Part shown: positions 48,439 through 57,246 of the stretch, in pieces
How the letters are laid out: every line of letters starts with the position of its first letter
Position numbering within the stretch: the first letter of the stretch is position 1
Assembly (NCBI RefSeq): GCF_900446695.1
Contig: NZ_UAVP01000008.1
Coordinates: 186,001-250,000, forward strand
Direction of reading: 5' to 3'
Length of the DNA: 64,000 bases
Source of the DNA: Capnocytophaga sputigena
GTDB lineage: Bacteria; Bacteroidota; Bacteroidia; Flavobacteriales; Flavobacteriaceae
Program-made: the position numbers and the translations under genes
Notes under the pieces: generated by a model
Told to the model about the DNA's origin: nothing
The model's database searches: none
What the model saw: the letters and a program-made list of their open reading frames with translations, nothing else

Positions 48439-51400
48439 TTAGAATGAGGTATTAAATCCTAAGATAAACTGACGAGCTTGTGGATAGAAGCCGTAATCAA
48501 TACCTCCACCAATAGCATCGCCAGAGGTCGCTGAAGGGTCATATCCTTTGTATTTAGTGAATGTAAAGGCGTTGTTTACTGAAAAATACACGCGGAAACT
48601 CTTCATTTTCACACTCTCTAATACCGATGTAGGAATAGAATAGCCTAACTGTATGTTTTGAATGCGCAAGAAAGAGGCATCCTCAACAAAGAAACTTGAG
48701 AACAAATTATTGGTAGTCGCCCCTGTGGTTACGCGAGGCACGCTATTGCTGGTACCCTCACCGCGCCAACGATCGAGGTACAAACGCTGACGATTTACGT
48801 TAGGTTGTGAACGCTCGTAGTTGCGCACCATCTCTTTATCGAGCTCGGCATACATATAGGTGGAAAGGTCAAAGTTTTTATACTTAGCATTGAGGTTCAA
48901 GCCCATATAGTAAGTAGCGGTAGGTTTACCCAAATAAGTACGGTCTTTAAAATCGATTACTCCATCGCCATTTACATCTTTATAACGAATGTCACCAGGT
49001 TTGGCAGGCGCCCCTAAAGCGAGTTGTGAAGGGTGCGCATCTACCTCAGCTTGGTTCTGGAAGATACCATCGGCTTGCAAACCATAGAAGTAGCCAATAG
49101 GTTGCCCTACTTCCATACGTGCAGGTGCTAACTGACCCACGCTGAAAGCTCCTCCTTCAGGAATCACATCACCATTGATTGACACCACTTTGCCGTCTAA
49201 ACGGGTGATATTGTAGTTGAAGCCCCAAGAGAAAGGTTTGGTTACATCACTTCTATAACCTAACGCTACCTCAAAGCCCTTATTCTCAGTATTTCCTGCA
49301 TTCACAGTAGGGTTTGAAGCTCCTGGAGCTGCTGTACCTATAATTCCTGATACTGGAAAATTAGAGATGAGCAAATCGTTGCGTTTTTCTATAAAGTAAT
49401 CAAACACTAACGACAAGCGGTTGCCGAGCGTATTGAAATCAAAACCAACGTCTAACTTTTCGGCTACTTCCCATTTGGCACTTGGGTTAGGCAATTTGCC
49501 CACAGCAGTACCGCGCACTATTTGTCCGTTGAACACATACACGGCTTCCCCATTTAAAATCGCCTTATAAAGATTCTTACCGGCATTGTTACCGAGTGTA
49601 CCATAACTACCGCGCAATTTGAGGAAGTCTATCCATTTGCTATCTTTCAAGAAGCCTTCATCGGAGACTTTCCAACCGGCAGTTACTGATGAAAATAGGT
49701 CGGCACGATTATCTTTAGGAAAATCGGAAGAAGCATCACGGCGCAACATTGCTGATAGGAGGTATTTGCTCTTATAATCGTATTGCAAACGACCAAAGAA
49801 AGAGGTAAGGCGCGAATCGTTTACATAGGAATTGTTCGTTTTGCTACTGTTCGTACCAGTGGTGAGACCAATATCGGCAAAATCCCAAGAGTTGTTAGGC
49901 ACATCGTAGCCTGTAGCACTCAAGCCGCTGCCCCAATTGCGTTGTGCACTAGTACCTAGAGTGAGTGAAGTGTTGTGGTTTTTCCAGAAAGTTTTGTTGT
50001 AAGTAGCGAAAGTTTCCCACGTATAAGCGTGAGTTTCATTCTTATCTTGCGTTACTGTACTACGGCTACGGTTGAAAATCTTACCTGTACCAAAGAAGCT
50101 CAGCGGTTGGAAATCTTTTTTCTCATCGTTATAGGTTTTAAAACCGATGCGTGAAGTAAGGTCTAAACCTTCGATAAGATTATAACTCAACTGAAAGTTA
50201 CCTTCCAAGCCATTGCCATCGTACTGATTATAGGTATTTTTAATCTGTGCTAAAGGGTTGATTACCTCATTGCCCAAGAAGCCTGTTAAATCCTCATCGT
50301 CTAATTTATAAGTAGGTGAGAAGTTCAAAGCGTTGAAGAGCACTGCACCCAAACCGTTTTCCTCAATGGTTTTGCGCTTGTTGTTGTAATAGTTGGCAGT
50401 GAAGTTCATTTTGAGTTTAGAAGTGATATCGGCACCCAAACTCACTTTCACATTATTGCGTTTGAAGTTAGATTTTTCAGGAGCGACAATACCGTCCTGA
50501 GTGAGGTGAGAAGCACCAAAATAATAACTGAATTTCTCACCACCGCCAGAGATGCTGGCAGTTACATCGGAAATTGTCGTATTCTTGAAGACCTCATCTT
50601 GCCAATTGACACCTTTACCTAAAGCAGCTAAATTGCCAAAAGGTAATGGCTGACCGTTGGCGGCATAACTTTCGTTGAGCAAAGCAGCATACTCGGTAGC
50701 ATTCATATAATCCAACTTTTTGGTAGTTTGCTGGATACCTGCATACGAACTGATTTTCACTTCTAAAGGTGTATTTTTACGTCCACCCTTAGTAGTTACA
50801 AGCACTACCCCATTGGCTCCTTTGATACCATAGATAGCTGCTTGTGCATCTTTTAGTACAGTAAGACTCTCGATATCCTCAGGATTGATACTATTGAGTG
50901 CCCCTTCATAACCATCGATAATTACCAAAGGCTCGTTGCTACCATTAGAACTCACCCCGCGAATGAGAATGTTGATTTTACCCCCTGGAGAGCCTGAAGC
51001 CTTGTTTACACTCACCCCTGAGGTAGTACCTTGCAGGGCAGTAGCGGCATCTACCGGTTTGAGGTCGTCGATAGTTTTCGCATCCACTACTGATACAGAA
51101 CCCGTTACGTCCTTTACCTTTTGAGTGCCATATCCAATAAGCACCACTTCACCGAGGGTTTGAGTATCCTCTTCCAAAATGATATTTAGCGGATTGCCAT
51201 TGGCTACCATTTTCTCTTGGGTAGTGTAGCCTACATAAGAGAAAACTAACAACTGACCTTTTTTGACGTTTTCTAAGGTGAAATTCCCGTCAAAATCGGT
51301 AGAGACACCGTGTGAAGTGCCTTTGACCACTACTGAAACCCCTATCATAGGAGTACCTGTAGCGTCTTTCACATTTCCTTTTATGCGATAAGTTTGAGCC

Positions 51401-51453
51401 ATTGCCAAACTTGTACATAAAAACAGTAGAATAGGTAAGAAAAATGTTTTCAT
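48439..51453 (-). CDS. susC: SusC-like TonB-dependent transporter (PUL 1)
   Basis: The 1004-residue outer-membrane importer has a signal peptide (MKTFFLPILLFLCTSLAMAQ) and a carboxypeptidase-regulatory-like domain (about residues 22-100). The SusC-specific stretch VVLIGYGTQKVKDVTGSVS (about 104-122), a plug domain (about 115-230) with ILIRGVSSNGSNEPLVIIDG and LKDAQAAIYGIKGANGVVLV, and a large beta-barrel ending in FILGFNTSF follow. It works with the SusD-like lipoprotein as a pedal-bin transporter powered by TonB. The promoter is at 51499-51529, with a cluster of TATACAA motifs just upstream. Presumed substrate: beta-glucan oligomers, judged from the GH16 and GH3 genes. Confidence 0.96.
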   Translation of the reverse strand: MKTFFLPILLFLCTSLAMAQTYRIKGNVKDATGTPMIGVSVVVKGTSHGVSTDFDGNFTLENVKKGQLLVFSYVGYTTQEKMVANGNPLNIILEEDTQTLGEVVLIGYGTQKVKDVTGSVSVVDAKTIDDLKPVDAATALQGTTSGVSVNKASGSPGGKINILIRGVSSNGSNEPLVIIDGYEGALNSINPEDIESLTVLKDAQAAIYGIKGANGVVLVTTKGGRKNTPLEVKISSYAGIQQTTKKLDYMNATEYAALLNESYAANGQPLPFGNLAALGKGVNWQDEVFKNTTISDVTASISGGGEKFSYYFGASHLTQDGIVAPEKSNFKRNNVKVSLGADITSKLKMNFTANYYNNKRKTIEENGLGAVLFNALNFSPTYKLDDEDLTGFLGNEVINPLAQIKNTYNQYDGNGLEGNFQLSYNLIEGLDLTSRIGFKTYNDEKKDFQPLSFFGTGKIFNRSRSTVTQDKNETHAYTWETFATYNKTFWKNHNTSLTLGTSAQRNWGSGLSATGYDVPNNSWDFADIGLTTGTNSSKTNNSYVNDSRLTSFFGRLQYDYKSKYLLSAMLRRDASSDFPKDNRADLFSSVTAGWKVSDEGFLKDSKWIDFLKLRGSYGTLGNNAGKNLYKAILNGEAVYVFNGQIVRGTAVGKLPNPSAKWEVAEKLDVGFDFNTLGNRLSLVFDYFIEKRNDLLISNFPVSGIIGTAAPGASNPTVNAGNTENKGFEVALGYRSDVTKPFSWGFNYNITRLDGKVVSINGDVIPEGGAFSVGQLAPARMEVGQPIGYFYGLQADGIFQNQAEVDAHPSQLALGAPAKPGDIRYKDVNGDGVIDFKDRTYLGKPTATYYMGLNLNAKYKNFDLSTYMYAELDKEMVRNYERSQPNVNRQRLYLDRWRGEGTSNSVPRVTTGATTNNLFSSFFVEDASFLRIQNIQLGYSIPTSVLESVKMKSFRVYFSVNNAFTFTKYKGYDPSATSGDAIGGGIDYGFYPQARQFILGFNTSF

Positions 51454-51498
51454 ATATATTGCTTTTTCTTTCTTTTGGTTTATGTTTTAATTACAGCG

Positions 51499-51529
51499 CA
51501 AATATAAACGCAATTTTTCAACACACAAA
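51499..51529 (-). promoter_or_regulatory. Promoter of susC (PUL 1)
   Basis: On the minus strand TTTG (51526-51529) and TATATTTG (51499-51506) are 19 bases apart; the ATG at 51453 follows 45 bases after the -7 element. Confidence 0.75.
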
Positions 51530-51538
51530 AGATTTTAC

Positions 51539-51582
51539 CTATACAAAAAATATACAAGGGTTATTTTTTTAGGTTTGTATAG
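51539..51582. promoter_or_regulatory. Candidate operator: CTATACAA motifs upstream of susC (PUL 1)
   Basis: CTATACAA (51539-51546), TATACAA (51551-51557) and inverted TTGTATAG (51575-51582) lie directly upstream of the -33 element. Two more TTGTATAG-like sites occur at 51698-51705 and 51710-51716. The position fits binding by the LuxR-type regulator encoded next door. Function inferred. Confidence 0.5.
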
Positions 51583-51736
51583 TTGATTATTGATAAGTTT
51601 CATTTTTTAATTGATTGTAATATAGTACGTTTATAAATATTCTACAAAGTGAATGTAAAGGTAAAAAACAAGTAAAAGTATCTGTTAAAAAACGGGGTTG
51701 TATAGGTAATGTATAGGTGATAGAATGTTAAATAGC

Positions 51737-51766
51737 CTTTGCCAAAGTCTAAGGACTTTGGCAAAG
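51737..51766 (-). terminator. Hairpin after the PUL 1 regulator gene
   Basis: CTTTGCCAAAGTC (51737-51749) and GACTTTGGCAAAG (51754-51766) are exact 13-base arms with a four-base loop, 13 bases after the stop at 51780. The downstream T tract is weak. Member of the CTTTGCCAAAG family. Confidence 0.7.
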
Positions 51767-51779
51767 TGTAGTGATAATT

Positions 51780-54584
51780 TTAGAGTTTTAAAATATAATC
51801 GGTGAGGTTTTGATTGCGTTCTAAAAGCATCTTTTTGCGGAGGCGATAACGCTTGATCTCTATACTTTGGGTAGAGATGTTTAGCAATGGGGCTATTTCT
51901 TTGCTAGAAAGGTTCAATCGCAGGTAAATACAGAGTTTGATGTCATTGGGGGTTAAATCGGGGTGGAGGGCTTTGAGGCGGGTGAGAAAATCACGGTCGG
52001 TTTGGTTAAAAATATCTTGAAAATGTTCCCAGTCGCCTTCACTGTTGATATTGTCGTCCACAATATGCAACACTTCTTTGCTATTACCACTGCTCAAAAG
52101 CGCTTCTTTGATACTCATCAGCAGTTCGTTTTTGCGCACTATGCTCATAGTAGTTGCTGCCAATTCACGGTTTTTGCTCTCTACTTCACTTTGGAGTTTA
52201 TCATTGCGGAGTTGCATCACGGTGCGGTCGTTCTCTAATTGTATCAGGGCGAGTTCTTTTTCTTTTTCTTGCTCTACTTTTTTCTTATGACGCTTGTAAT
52301 GCACTCTATACACGCGATGCACCACCAAGAGCAATCCGCATAGAAGTGCAATGTAAAAGGCTATCATCACATTGGTGGCATACCAAGGTTTGCGAATTAC
52401 GAAATGAAAAGAGGCGGTGTTAGGTGATATGGCATCTCCCACTTTGGCTCTTACCAAAAAAGTATAGTCGCCAGCAGGCAGGTTTTCAAAACGCACAGTA
52501 GCCTCTTCACTCCAATCGCTCCAATGCTCATAAAGTCCTTTGAGTTTATATTGGTATACCGATGGAAACATACCACAATAAGCAGGCACGCTATAACTAA
52601 AAGTGAAGTTGTTTTCGGTATGATTGAATTCTATTTCTTTGGTATCTAAGGCTATAGCACGCAAAGCCCCCTCTACCCTACTGCTAGCAATGTGTTCTAT
52701 ATGCACCTCGTAGGGGGTATGGGTTACTTGGTTGAATACAAAACTCATAAAGCCCGTGCTAGTACCCAACAGACAGTCGCCTTCGCGGTATTCATAAAGA
52801 TTTTCATAGCCTACAAGGTCTTTGCGGAAGGATGCTGAGAGAGGCATTTTTTTCAGTTGAGGAACATTGTCGAGTTTGCCTTGTGCTATCTTCACGATAT
52901 TGTGCTGAGTAAATGCCCACAAGCCCTCGTCCTTGCCTTGCACAAGCGTACCCGATAGGTAACTATCTTGGTGGAAGAGCTGCTGTGTAAGGGCTTCATC
53001 TTGTACAAATTTATGCGTTGTAGTGTTGTATTTAAACAAACCTTTTTCGGTGAAATACCAAATCTCATTGCGGTATTTGGCAATTGCCGACTTGCGCCCC
53101 ATTGGGGCAGAAGTTTCTTTGTGTACTTGGGTTACTTTGGTAAAATCATCATTCAGTTGCAAGCGGAAAACCCCTTTGTACTCGTGGCTCACCAATAGTT
53201 CGGTAGGTGAGATAAACTCAAAAAACCTACTCGACACGTTGAATCCCTCTATTTTATTGCGATACTGCCAACGCCCATCTTTCTTTTCAAGCAAATGCAA
53301 GCCTTCGTAATTGCCTTGCAAGAGCCAATTAGAATATCCTGCTATAGGTTTTACATCCCACGTACCCAATAGGTTACATATAGAGGTAGCTTGGTGATTC
53401 TCTATAATAAACGTACCCGAATTATGACCGCAGAACAGTGTATTTTCCACTACTTTTAGTTGCCATACCTGTCCGTTAGTTCCCTCAACAAGACTGAATT
53501 TACTATTCGATTGCAAGGGGAAGGGGGTGTAGAACAATCCTTGATTGGTACCCAAATACAAGGTTCCTTGATGTACGATGGAGGTGTAGACTGCCCCGAG
53601 TATCCCCTCATAATCTTTATACAAACGGAAAGGTGAAAAGAAATTCACCATACTGATACCATTGTCTAATCCCAGCCATACATTGTGTTCTTTGTCCTCA
53701 AAAATAGAGAGTACTGTGTTGTTTTGCAAGCCTTCTTTTTGTTGCAAATGTTCCAAAAGCTCGCCCTTAGCAGAAATTCTATACACGCCTTTGGCAATAG
53801 TTCCTAACACCAATGAGCCGTCGCTTAGTCGTTCGCAACTATATATATTGAGGGTGTTAATCAATTGAGAAGCGCTTACTTTCCACGCTTCAATTTGGGT
53901 AGGAGTACCTTCGTAAATTCCTTTGTCTTGGGTAACGAATAGAAAGTGTTCTTTTTGAGGAAGTAGATTGATGAGGATATGTTCGCGAAAGAGAGGATGA
54001 TCGGTAACTAATACTTCTTCACCATTGACGAGCTTGAATAAGCCTTCTTTCATCTTTTGGAAATAGATATGTTCACCTATTTTGAAGATTTTAGGTAGGT
54101 GATGAGTAGCGCTAATTATCTTAAAACGCTGTTGTTGAGTGTCGTAAATAAAGATTTTATGCAGCGATTGGAACAATACCCAGCGATCGGAAAAGATGAT
54201 TTTCCATATTTCTTCATCTTCTATATCGGTGGGGTTTAATTGGCGGCTTAAAGAGGTGTATTGCAGTTCGTTGAATTTGTTAGGTTGCCAATAGCCAAAT
54301 TCGGCAAAACCTCCCGTATAAAGGGTGTTGCCTTTGGCACTTACGGCACGAGCAATGGCTCCGTTGGGCAAAGGGTAACGCTGCCACACTACCCCATTGA
54401 ACTCCAAAAGACCTATGTTATTAGCAAAATATATCTTCTTATTGTCAGCTTGACATATTTTCCAATTCTGGCTTTCCCCCTTATATTCTGAGGGGGTATA
54501 GTTATAGATAGGAGGTAACAATTGTGCGTGTATCATCATTCCCCACCAACCTATCAAAATACATAGAAAAACACGCATACGCAT
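51780..54584 (-). CDS. Y_Y_Y-domain sensor with LuxR-type HTH, PUL 1 regulator
   Basis: The in-frame start at 54611 lies inside the promoter (54609-54640), so ATG 54584 is used (934 residues; 54578 is also possible). The signal-like N-terminus (MRMRVFLCILIGWWGMMIHAQ) leads to a periplasmic sensor made of two beta-propellers (about residues 25-640) and a Y_Y_Y domain (about 655-735; FTFSYSVPAYCGMFPSVYQY, YKLKGLYEHWSDWS). A transmembrane helix (about 745-770), a coiled coil and a C-terminal LuxR-like HTH (LTPNDIKLCIYLRLNLSSKEIAPLLNIS to RYRLRKKM) follow. There is no kinase domain. It probably senses a glycan in the periplasm and activates the susC operon directly from the membrane. Confidence 0.9.
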   Translation of the reverse strand: MRMRVFLCILIGWWGMMIHAQLLPPIYNYTPSEYKGESQNWKICQADNKKIYFANNIGLLEFNGVVWQRYPLPNGAIARAVSAKGNTLYTGGFAEFGYWQPNKFNELQYTSLSRQLNPTDIEDEEIWKIIFSDRWVLFQSLHKIFIYDTQQQRFKIISATHHLPKIFKIGEHIYFQKMKEGLFKLVNGEEVLVTDHPLFREHILINLLPQKEHFLFVTQDKGIYEGTPTQIEAWKVSASQLINTLNIYSCERLSDGSLVLGTIAKGVYRISAKGELLEHLQQKEGLQNNTVLSIFEDKEHNVWLGLDNGISMVNFFSPFRLYKDYEGILGAVYTSIVHQGTLYLGTNQGLFYTPFPLQSNSKFSLVEGTNGQVWQLKVVENTLFCGHNSGTFIIENHQATSICNLLGTWDVKPIAGYSNWLLQGNYEGLHLLEKKDGRWQYRNKIEGFNVSSRFFEFISPTELLVSHEYKGVFRLQLNDDFTKVTQVHKETSAPMGRKSAIAKYRNEIWYFTEKGLFKYNTTTHKFVQDEALTQQLFHQDSYLSGTLVQGKDEGLWAFTQHNIVKIAQGKLDNVPQLKKMPLSASFRKDLVGYENLYEYREGDCLLGTSTGFMSFVFNQVTHTPYEVHIEHIASSRVEGALRAIALDTKEIEFNHTENNFTFSYSVPAYCGMFPSVYQYKLKGLYEHWSDWSEEATVRFENLPAGDYTFLVRAKVGDAISPNTASFHFVIRKPWYATNVMIAFYIALLCGLLLVVHRVYRVHYKRHKKKVEQEKEKELALIQLENDRTVMQLRNDKLQSEVESKNRELAATTMSIVRKNELLMSIKEALLSSGNSKEVLHIVDDNINSEGDWEHFQDIFNQTDRDFLTRLKALHPDLTPNDIKLCIYLRLNLSSKEIAPLLNISTQSIEIKRYRLRKKMLLERNQNLTDYILKL

Positions 54585-54608
54585 AAGGTATAGAGTTTTA
54601 GTTGCTGG

Positions 54609-54640
54609 CAAAGGTAGAAAGTAATTTGTTAATTAACAAA
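54609..54640 (-). promoter_or_regulatory. Promoter of the PUL 1 regulator gene
   Basis: On the minus strand TTTG (54637-54640) and TACCTTTG (54609-54616) are 20 bases apart. It excludes the start at 54611 and supports ATG 54584. Confidence 0.75.
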
Positions 54641-54668
54641 TTAGAGACTAGAAAAAAGGATAAATAAC

Positions 54669-54716
54669 CTTTGTCAAAGGTAAGAGCCGCACGGGCAATT
54701 AAAAACTTTGGCAAAG
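54669..54716. repeat. CTTTGCCAAAG-family hairpin after the GH144 gene
   Basis: CTTTGTCAAAG (54669-54679) and CTTTGGCAAAG (54706-54716) pair with one G-T pair around GTAAGAGCCGCACGGGCAAT. It lies 37 bases after the GH144 stop and may end PUL 2. Confidence 0.75.
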
Positions 54717-54752
54717 ATCGTAGCACGATGGGCAGAAAGTAAGAAGTTGTGG

Positions 54753-56138
54753 TTATTGCACCTTAAAGTTTAGTTTTTTGAGTCCTTGTTGTACTTCGGG
54801 GCAACTCATAAAGAGTTTCCATACGAAACCTGTGCGGTGGTTTTCTATCATTGGGGCAATAGTGAGCTGGTCGATTGCGAGATAGCGTTTAGGATACCAA
54901 ACTGCTTGCTCGCTGAAAGCATCGTAGAAGCCGTATTTACCCCATATCACATCTCCTAAATCGTAATAGAAATGTTTGAGGGCTGCCATAGATTCTTGAG
55001 GTGTATAAGGGAAGCTGGAAAGGGCGGCAGTAGGCACAATTACCCCTAAATCGTTAGTTGGTTGGTGGGCTGAGTAGCCTTTTACTGAATAGCTGGCGGT
55101 AAGTCCCCAGCAGTTTGCTCCATAACCTTTATAACCTTTGGGGTTTTCTACACAATATTTGTAGTTGATAAGGGTGTGATTGCGGTTCAAATCCCAGTAA
55201 TTGGCGTAATCATCGCTGAGTCCTTTGGGGTTCAAGCCTATGTACGAATAATGTGCCCAAAATAGAGGACCTCCGTATTGCTCTGCGCCGTTGTGTTTGA
55301 GAATCAATGGCAGATTGTAAGTTACCTGAGAGCTTTTGATAGCTCCTCCACGTGCCCAACCGTTGTGATAAGCCGAAGCAGGAATGGTGTGCGTAGGCGA
55401 AGATGCTGCCAAAATATAGGTAATCAGGCATTCGTTATAACCTTTGAGCGGGAAATTCATCTGCCAATCGTAATCAGGACTCCAATGCCAATAGAGTACC
55501 TCTTGTCCGTTGAGATACCAATCCCATTCCATTTCGCGCCACAATCTATCAATGCGCTGGGCTAAGGATTTTTCGGTATCGTTGCCATCTTTGAAATACT
55601 GACGCACGCAGAGCAAGCCCTGCATCAAGAAAGCACTTTCTACAAGGTCGCCCCCATTGTCTTTTTGCCCGAAAGGTTTGGTTTTACCGGTACGACCATC
55701 AATCCAGTGCGACCATACCCCGTGATAGCGGTCGGCTTTCTCCAAGAAAGTTACGATTTTAGTAAATCTTTCTACTGCCTCAGCACGAGGGATAAAACCG
55801 CGTTCTACGCCTACCAATAGCCCTGCAATCCCAAAGCCCGAACCTCCCGTAGTGATGATATGAGCATCATCGGAAGGGACATCTATATGATTGCGTTCAG
55901 GGGCTAAACCCGAATTAGGTTCTGCTCCCTCCCACATATAGTTGAGGTGCGCACGCTGGATATAATCTAAGAAAGCTTCATCGGAAGCAAATTCCATTGG
56001 GCGGTTCTTTTCGGTAGGTGGCTGAGGAGTAGGGTTTTCTACCATCTTTTTATTGTCCTTGCTACAACCGCAAGAAACAAAGAGCAGGAGGAAAGCTAAA
56101 AGTGAAAAGTGAATCGTGAAAAGTTTGTTTTTGTTCAT
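54753..56138 (-). CDS. GH144-like beta-glucanase (glucoamylase-family lipoprotein)
   Basis: The 461-residue lipoprotein (lipobox FVSC, Cys23, with a second Cys25, then SKDNKK) has an (alpha/alpha)6-barrel sequence of the glucoamylase-like family that includes GH144 endo-beta-1,2-glucanases of Bacteroidota. Signature stretches are HLNYMWEGAEPNSGLAPER, ITTGGSGFGIAGLLVGVERG, DRYHGVWSHWIDGRTG, NGGDLVESAFLMQGLL, WHWSPDYDWQMNFPLKGYNECLI and FWAHYSYIGLNPKGL. The family assignment is from memory of these motifs. The substrate is then probably a beta-1,2-glucan, but related enzymes may act on other beta-glucans. It is the last gene of PUL 2, downstream of the esterase. Confidence 0.85.
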   Translation of the reverse strand: MNKNKLFTIHFSLLAFLLLFVSCGCSKDNKKMVENPTPQPPTEKNRPMEFASDEAFLDYIQRAHLNYMWEGAEPNSGLAPERNHIDVPSDDAHIITTGGSGFGIAGLLVGVERGFIPRAEAVERFTKIVTFLEKADRYHGVWSHWIDGRTGKTKPFGQKDNGGDLVESAFLMQGLLCVRQYFKDGNDTEKSLAQRIDRLWREMEWDWYLNGQEVLYWHWSPDYDWQMNFPLKGYNECLITYILAASSPTHTIPASAYHNGWARGGAIKSSQVTYNLPLILKHNGAEQYGGPLFWAHYSYIGLNPKGLSDDYANYWDLNRNHTLINYKYCVENPKGYKGYGANCWGLTASYSVKGYSAHQPTNDLGVIVPTAALSSFPYTPQESMAALKHFYYDLGDVIWGKYGFYDAFSEQAVWYPKRYLAIDQLTIAPMIENHRTGFVWKLFMSCPEVQQGLKKLNFKVQ

Positions 56139-56210
56139 AATAATATTTTTAAGATTTTAGTAAAAAACTTGTTTTTTGTAAAGAAAGTAGCTGAAAAAGT
56201 TCTATTTATG

Positions 56211-56322
56211 TGGGCGTTTGCAAAACGCCCGTACATAACATACTTCAAAAATTATTAATAATCAGAGTAGTCAACTTTGCCAAAGGTACAAGCCGTACGG
56301 GCAAGAAACTTTGGCAAAGTGT
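56211..56322. repeat. Composite intergenic repeat, third copy
   Basis: A perfect hairpin GGGCGTTT-GCA-AAACGCCC (56212-56230) is followed by GTACATAACATACTTC. The arms AACTTTGCCAAAG (56273-56285) and ACTTTGGCAAAGT (56308-56320) then surround GTACAAGCCGTACGGGCAAG. It fills the 235-base gap between the esterase and GH144 genes and may act as a terminator or attenuator. Confidence 0.8.
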
Positions 56323-56373
56323 AGTGACAGATTTTAGTGAATCGTGAAAAGTTTGTTTCTGTCTATAAGAGCA

Positions 56374-57246
56374 TTATTTCTTTTTAAAAGTCCATTGCAA
56401 GAAGTCTGGGGTGTTGAAAGCGGGATGCCAAGCGTTGTGATTTGCCCCGTAGAACTCTATATATTCGGCTTTTTTGCCGGTAGTTTTCAGGGCTTTATAG
56501 GCTTCACGCGAATAGGTTACCGGTATCACATCATCGATATCACCGTGATAGAAACGGAATTTTGTTTTCCCTTTGAACTCGCGCATACGCTCTATATTGG
56601 TCGCCCCGCATATAGAAACGGCTTTGGCAAAGGTATTGGGGAAGCGATACACCATATCCAAAGTAGCAATCGCCCCCATTGAAATGCCCATAATATACAC
56701 TCGTTTAGGGTCGATAGGGTAAGTAGCTAAAGTCTCATCTAAAAGTTCCTTCACCAAGCGCAAGTGTTTGGTGATAGGCACTTCTTTAGGCAGTGGATTA
56801 GCCGTATTCTTATACCCTTGATCGGGGCGTTTTTCAAGCGACCAATACGCACCCTCAGGACATTGAGGGAATAGCACAAAGCAAGGGTATTTATCTCGGT
56901 TCGCAGGATTGCTAAACACTGTACCCCCATTGCGCAACTGACTTACATTGTCGCTCCCCCTCTCCCCTGCCCCGTGCAAGAAAAGCACTAAAGGGTATTT
57001 CTTGCCTTCTTTTAGTTGCTCGGGCTGCAAGAAACGATAAGGCATTGTGTCCTGCTGTGCGGTAATGTAACGCTTTTTAGCAAAGGCTTCATTTTGAGCA
57101 GAAAGAGGGAACGAAAGAAAGAAAAGTAACAAACATAGTTCTAAAAGTTTTGTATTCAGTCCTCGAACCACCAAAGAGGGACAAGCCGCAAAGGAGATTG
57201 GAGAAAAAGGGTTATTTTTTATGTAAATATCATTCTTTTTATTCAT
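56374..57246 (-). CDS. Exported alpha/beta-hydrolase esterase (CE1-like), PUL 2
   Basis: The 290-residue protein has a standard esterase core: the oxyanion loop YPLVLFLHGAGERG (about residues 85-98), the nucleophile elbow GISMGA (about 190-195), the acid in FYHGDIDDVIPV and the catalytic His in YGANHNAWH. It probably removes acyl groups from a glycan or its substituents, as such esterases do in other PULs. Its N-terminus is odd: about 30 residues (MNKKNDIYIKNNPFSPISFA and on) precede a normal hydrophobic signal core LLELCLLLFFLSFPLSAQ. Either the n-region is unusually long or translation starts at a later non-ATG codon. The gene overlaps the LamG lipoprotein gene by 8 bases. Confidence 0.88.
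   Translation of the reverse strand: MNKKNDIYIKNNPFSPISFAACPSLVVRGLNTKLLELCLLLFFLSFPLSAQNEAFAKKRYITAQQDTMPYRFLQPEQLKEGKKYPLVLFLHGAGERGSDNVSQLRNGGTVFSNPANRDKYPCFVLFPQCPEGAYWSLEKRPDQGYKNTANPLPKEVPITKHLRLVKELLDETLATYPIDPKRVYIMGISMGAIATLDMVYRFPNTFAKAVSICGATNIERMREFKGKTKFRFYHGDIDDVIPVTYSREAYKALKTTGKKAEYIEFYGANHNAWHPAFNTPDFLQWTFKKK

Larger units (their letters stand above)
51454..51779. other. Regulatory intergenic region between regulator and susC of PUL 1
   Basis: This 326-base AT-rich gap contains the susC promoter (51499-51529), five copies of a CTATACAA/TTGTATAG motif (51539-51716) and the hairpin after the regulator gene (51737-51766). No gene is seen. Confidence 0.7.
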
